A stretch of DNA of 32,192 nucleotides from an uncultured Prevotellaceae bacterium. Its GTDB lineage: Bacteria > Bacteroidota > Bacteroidia > Bacteroidales > Muribaculaceae. The notes beneath the pieces were generated by a model. It was given only the letters and a program-made list of their open reading frames with translations. It was not told the origin of the DNA and did not search any database. Shown one piece after another: positions 30,564 to 32,192 of the stretch (the first letter of the stretch is position 1; the number at the start of each line of letters is the position of its first letter). A program made the translations under genes and the position numbers. The stretch lies in contig CALDIG010000320.1 of NCBI GenBank assembly GCA_937904375.1, forward strand, positions 1 through 32,192. The letters are read 5' to 3'.

Positions 30564-31370
30564 TTATTCCTTGCGCTTTCTCAACTGCCAGAAGGCGACT
30601 GCCGAGGCGGCGGCAACGTTGAGGGAATCGACGTTGTGGCTCATGGGGATGCGCACCACATAGTCGGTCTGCTCTATGGTGTCCTGGGGCAGACCGTCGC
30701 CTTCGGTACCCATCACTATCGCCAGATGAGGCTCGGCGGCGAGGGCGGGGTCGTCGAGAGAGATGGATTTGTCGGTCAACGCCATCGCCACAGTCTTGAA
30801 ACCGAGACTGTTGAGACTTTGAATAGGCTCTTCAATCCAAGTCCATGGCAATAGGAACACCGAGCCCATCGACACCCTTACGGCACGGCGGTTCAGCGGG
30901 TCGCAACTGGTGGGGGTGAGAAGCACCGCGTCAATGCCAAGTGCCGCTGCCGAGCGGAAGATGGCACCGATGTTGGTAGTGTCGGTCACGCCGTCAATTA
31001 CCACAACACGTCTAGCGTTGCGGCACACTTGCTCCACGCTTGGCAGCATGGGTCGCCGCATGGCGCACAACACGCCACGGGTGAGAGTGTAGCCTGTGAG
31101 TTGTGCAAGCAGTTCGCGGTCGCCAGTATAGATTGGCACATCTCCACACCGCGCGATTATAGCTGCGGCATCGCCCTCGATGTGCTTGCGCTCACAGAGC
31201 AGCGATAGCGGTTCATAACCAGCACTTAATGCCACATCAATCACTTTGGGACTCTCGGCGATGAAAATGCCTTTCTTGGGTTCCAGACGGTTGCGCAGCT
31301 GCGCCTCGGTGAGAGTGCCAAACACCTGCACCCCCTCATGGTCAAGCGATGTTATCTCAATAATTGCCAT
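30564..31370 (-). CDS. SpoU/TrmH-family RNA 2'-O-methyltransferase
   Basis: A 268-residue enzyme. The N-terminal substrate-binding domain (about 1-95) is of the L30e-like type. The SPOUT domain has the three motifs: VTDTTNIGAIFRSAAALGID (motif 1, with Asn and Arg), LAIVMGTEGDGLP (motif 2) and IPMSHNVDSLNVAAASAVAF (motif 3) in the trefoil knot. It transfers methyl from SAM to a ribose 2'-OH of rRNA or tRNA; which nucleotide cannot be read. Single gene with a TAATTTTG box 20 bp upstream. Confidence 0.92.
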   Translation of the reverse strand: MAIIEITSLDHEGVQVFGTLTEAQLRNRLEPKKGIFIAESPKVIDVALSAGYEPLSLLCERKHIEGDAAAIIARCGDVPIYTGDRELLAQLTGYTLTRGVLCAMRRPMLPSVEQVCRNARRVVVIDGVTDTTNIGAIFRSAAALGIDAVLLTPTSCDPLNRRAVRVSMGSVFLLPWTWIEEPIQSLNSLGFKTVAMALTDKSISLDDPALAAEPHLAIVMGTEGDGLPQDTIEQTDYVVRIPMSHNVDSLNVAAASAVAFWQLRKRKE

Positions 31371-31389
31371 TATTTATGATTTTTAGCCA

Positions 31390-31397
31390 CAAAATTA
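31390..31397 (-). promoter_or_regulatory. -7 box of the SpoU methyltransferase
   Basis: TAATTTTG on the minus strand, 20 bp before the start codon; a short leader follows. Confidence 0.4.
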
Positions 31398-31491
31398 CAA
31401 AATCATCGCTTAACGGCAAAAAAGCGGGCATCATTTTGGCGATTTCAAAAAAAGGCTGTAATTTTACACGTTCTTTTAAAACGATAATATT

Positions 31492-31674
31492 ATGGCACAC
31501 ACCTGTGAGAATTGCAAATTCCGAGCTCATTACGACAAGAATCCCAAGTCGTTGCTTGGCCGCTTCTGGCGCTGGCACATCAACTTCTGCCCCGGTTGGA
31601 AGGCGTTCTTTACCTGCCAAGGAGAGGAAAAGAAGACCGAGCTAAGAGAGAAGTATAAATTCAATAAGTACTAA
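31492..31674 (+). CDS. Small four-cysteine protein
   Basis: A 60-residue protein with CENC (Cys5, Cys8), then Cys33 in INFCPGWK and Cys42 in FTCQG; these could bind one zinc ion. A conserved-looking core NPKSLLGRFWRWHINFCPGW is rich in aromatic residues. Basic C-terminus. I recall close relatives as uncharacterised small proteins across Bacteroidales, without a known role. Divergent from the SpoU gene, with a 121-bp gap. The ATG at 31492 is the natural start. Confidence 0.8.
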   Translation: MAHTCENCKFRAHYDKNPKSLLGRFWRWHINFCPGWKAFFTCQGEEKKTELREKYKFNKY

Positions 31675-31690
31675 TCTCTTCAATGTGATT

Positions 31691-32146
31691 ATGAACGATA
31701 GCAATATCATTATATATCAAACTGAAGACGGGCAGACTCAAGTTGATGTCCGCATGGAGAACGACACCGTTTGGCTCACACAAGCCCAAATGGCTGAGTT
31801 GTTTCAGAAAGACCAATCTGTAGTTGCGCGGCACATTGCAAATGTTTTTAAGGAAGGTGAACTGGAAGAAAAAAGTAATATGCATTTTTTGCATAATACT
31901 CTGTACAAGTATAGACCAACCAAAATCTACAGTCTTGACGTTATAATATCAGTTGGTTACCGCGTTAAGAGCAGGCGTGGTACCGCTTTCCGTATTTGGG
32001 CAAGAAAAGTCCTGAAAGACTATCTCATCAAGGGCTATGCAATCAACGATCAAATCCGTCGTGAGCAAATCGGAGAGTTACGTCAGTTAGTGCAAATGGA
32101 AGGGCGCACACTTGAGCATAAGGAATTCTTATGGGGGCTTCTATAA
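31691..32146 (+). pseudogene. RhuM-family protein, truncated by an inserted element
   Basis: An ATG at 31691 (a GTG at 31685 is possible) opens a frame whose protein matches the N-terminal part of RhuM: NDTVWLTQAQMAELFQKDQS, VVARHIANVFKEGEL and FRIWARKVLKDYLIKGYAIN. RhuM proteins have about 330 residues, in many cases with a Fic/Doc-like C-terminal domain; here the frame stops after about 151 codons. The last codons (TGGGGGCTTCTATAA) lie in an inverted-repeat-like sequence that begins at 32133, so an element insertion supplied the stop. The rest may lie past the right edge. Probably inactive. Confidence 0.8.
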
Positions 32147-32192
32147 ATTAAACATTTGGCAGTCAGGAAAATAATTCGTAAATTTGCAGCAA
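32133..32192 (+). mobile_element. Left end of an insertion element (partial)
   Basis: GGGGGCTTCTATAAATTAA (32133-32151) agrees with the MITE terminal repeat at 17 of 19 positions. A promoter follows: TTTG (32155-32158), 21 bp, TAAATTTG (32180-32187), reading rightward. This suggests an autonomous IS with its transposase beyond the window. Confidence 0.6.

Overview
The window looks like a chromosomal stretch from a gut-type member of the order Bacteroidales (Muribaculaceae or Prevotella-like; the genus cannot be fixed by eye). The reasons are TAnnTTTG -7 promoter boxes in front of most transcription units, a complete type IX secretion (T9SS) core locus, PorP/SprF- and PorT-type outer-membrane proteins, Omp28-type proteins, and secreted proteins with T9SS-like or dockerin-like C-termini.

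Left part (1-5.7 kb): an accessory region built like cassettes. Minus-strand genes (a HigB/HigA-like toxin-antitoxin pair; a P-loop kinase overlapping a Vat/CatB-type acetyltransferase; a Na+/Ca2+ exchanger with two small unknown genes) are each followed, 5-12 nt after the last stop codon, by a ~53 bp hairpin repeat (R1). Each is preceded by a second repeat (R2), which carries the promoter in two of the three cases. Directly after the first R1 hairpin the sequence changes to something resembling the 5' end of a bacterial group IIC intron, a class that inserts behind terminator or attC hairpins. I found no integrase, and canonical attC core pairs are incomplete.

Middle-left (5.7-9.7 kb): an Omp85-type barrel gene, two short gene remnants, a candidate ~105 nt noncoding RNA with its own promoter and terminator, an IS110-family transposase whose start codon lies in a nested hairpin, and a 175 bp MITE-like element. 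An inverted, diverged second MITE copy lies at 30.26-30.43 kb. A third copy of the terminal repeat truncates a RhuM-family gene at the right edge of the window.

Core region (9.7-19.6 kb): rlmN followed by a secreted endonuclease I with a T9SS-type C-terminus. Next is a minus-strand operon of TlpA-like thioredoxin, DUF6029-like barrel and Omp28-like lipoprotein. Next to it is a two-gene unit of secreted proteins ending in dockerin repeats, one of them also Omp28/thioredoxin-like. Together these suggest an envelope or surface thiol-redox module.

T9SS locus (19.6-26.9 kb, minus strand): porT-like, porP, gldK, gldL, gldM, gldN in that order, ending in a strong terminator. Two internal gaps carry matching hairpins plus TCTAAAC repeats, and porT contains an 8-nt G tract that could make it phase-variable.

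Right end (27-32 kb): an acyltransferase-3 membrane protein, a membrane GT2 glycosyltransferase, a lipoprotein with a SecD P1-head-like domain, a SpoU rRNA/tRNA methyltransferase, a small four-cysteine protein and the truncated rhuM. I saw no tRNA, rRNA or CRISPR array.
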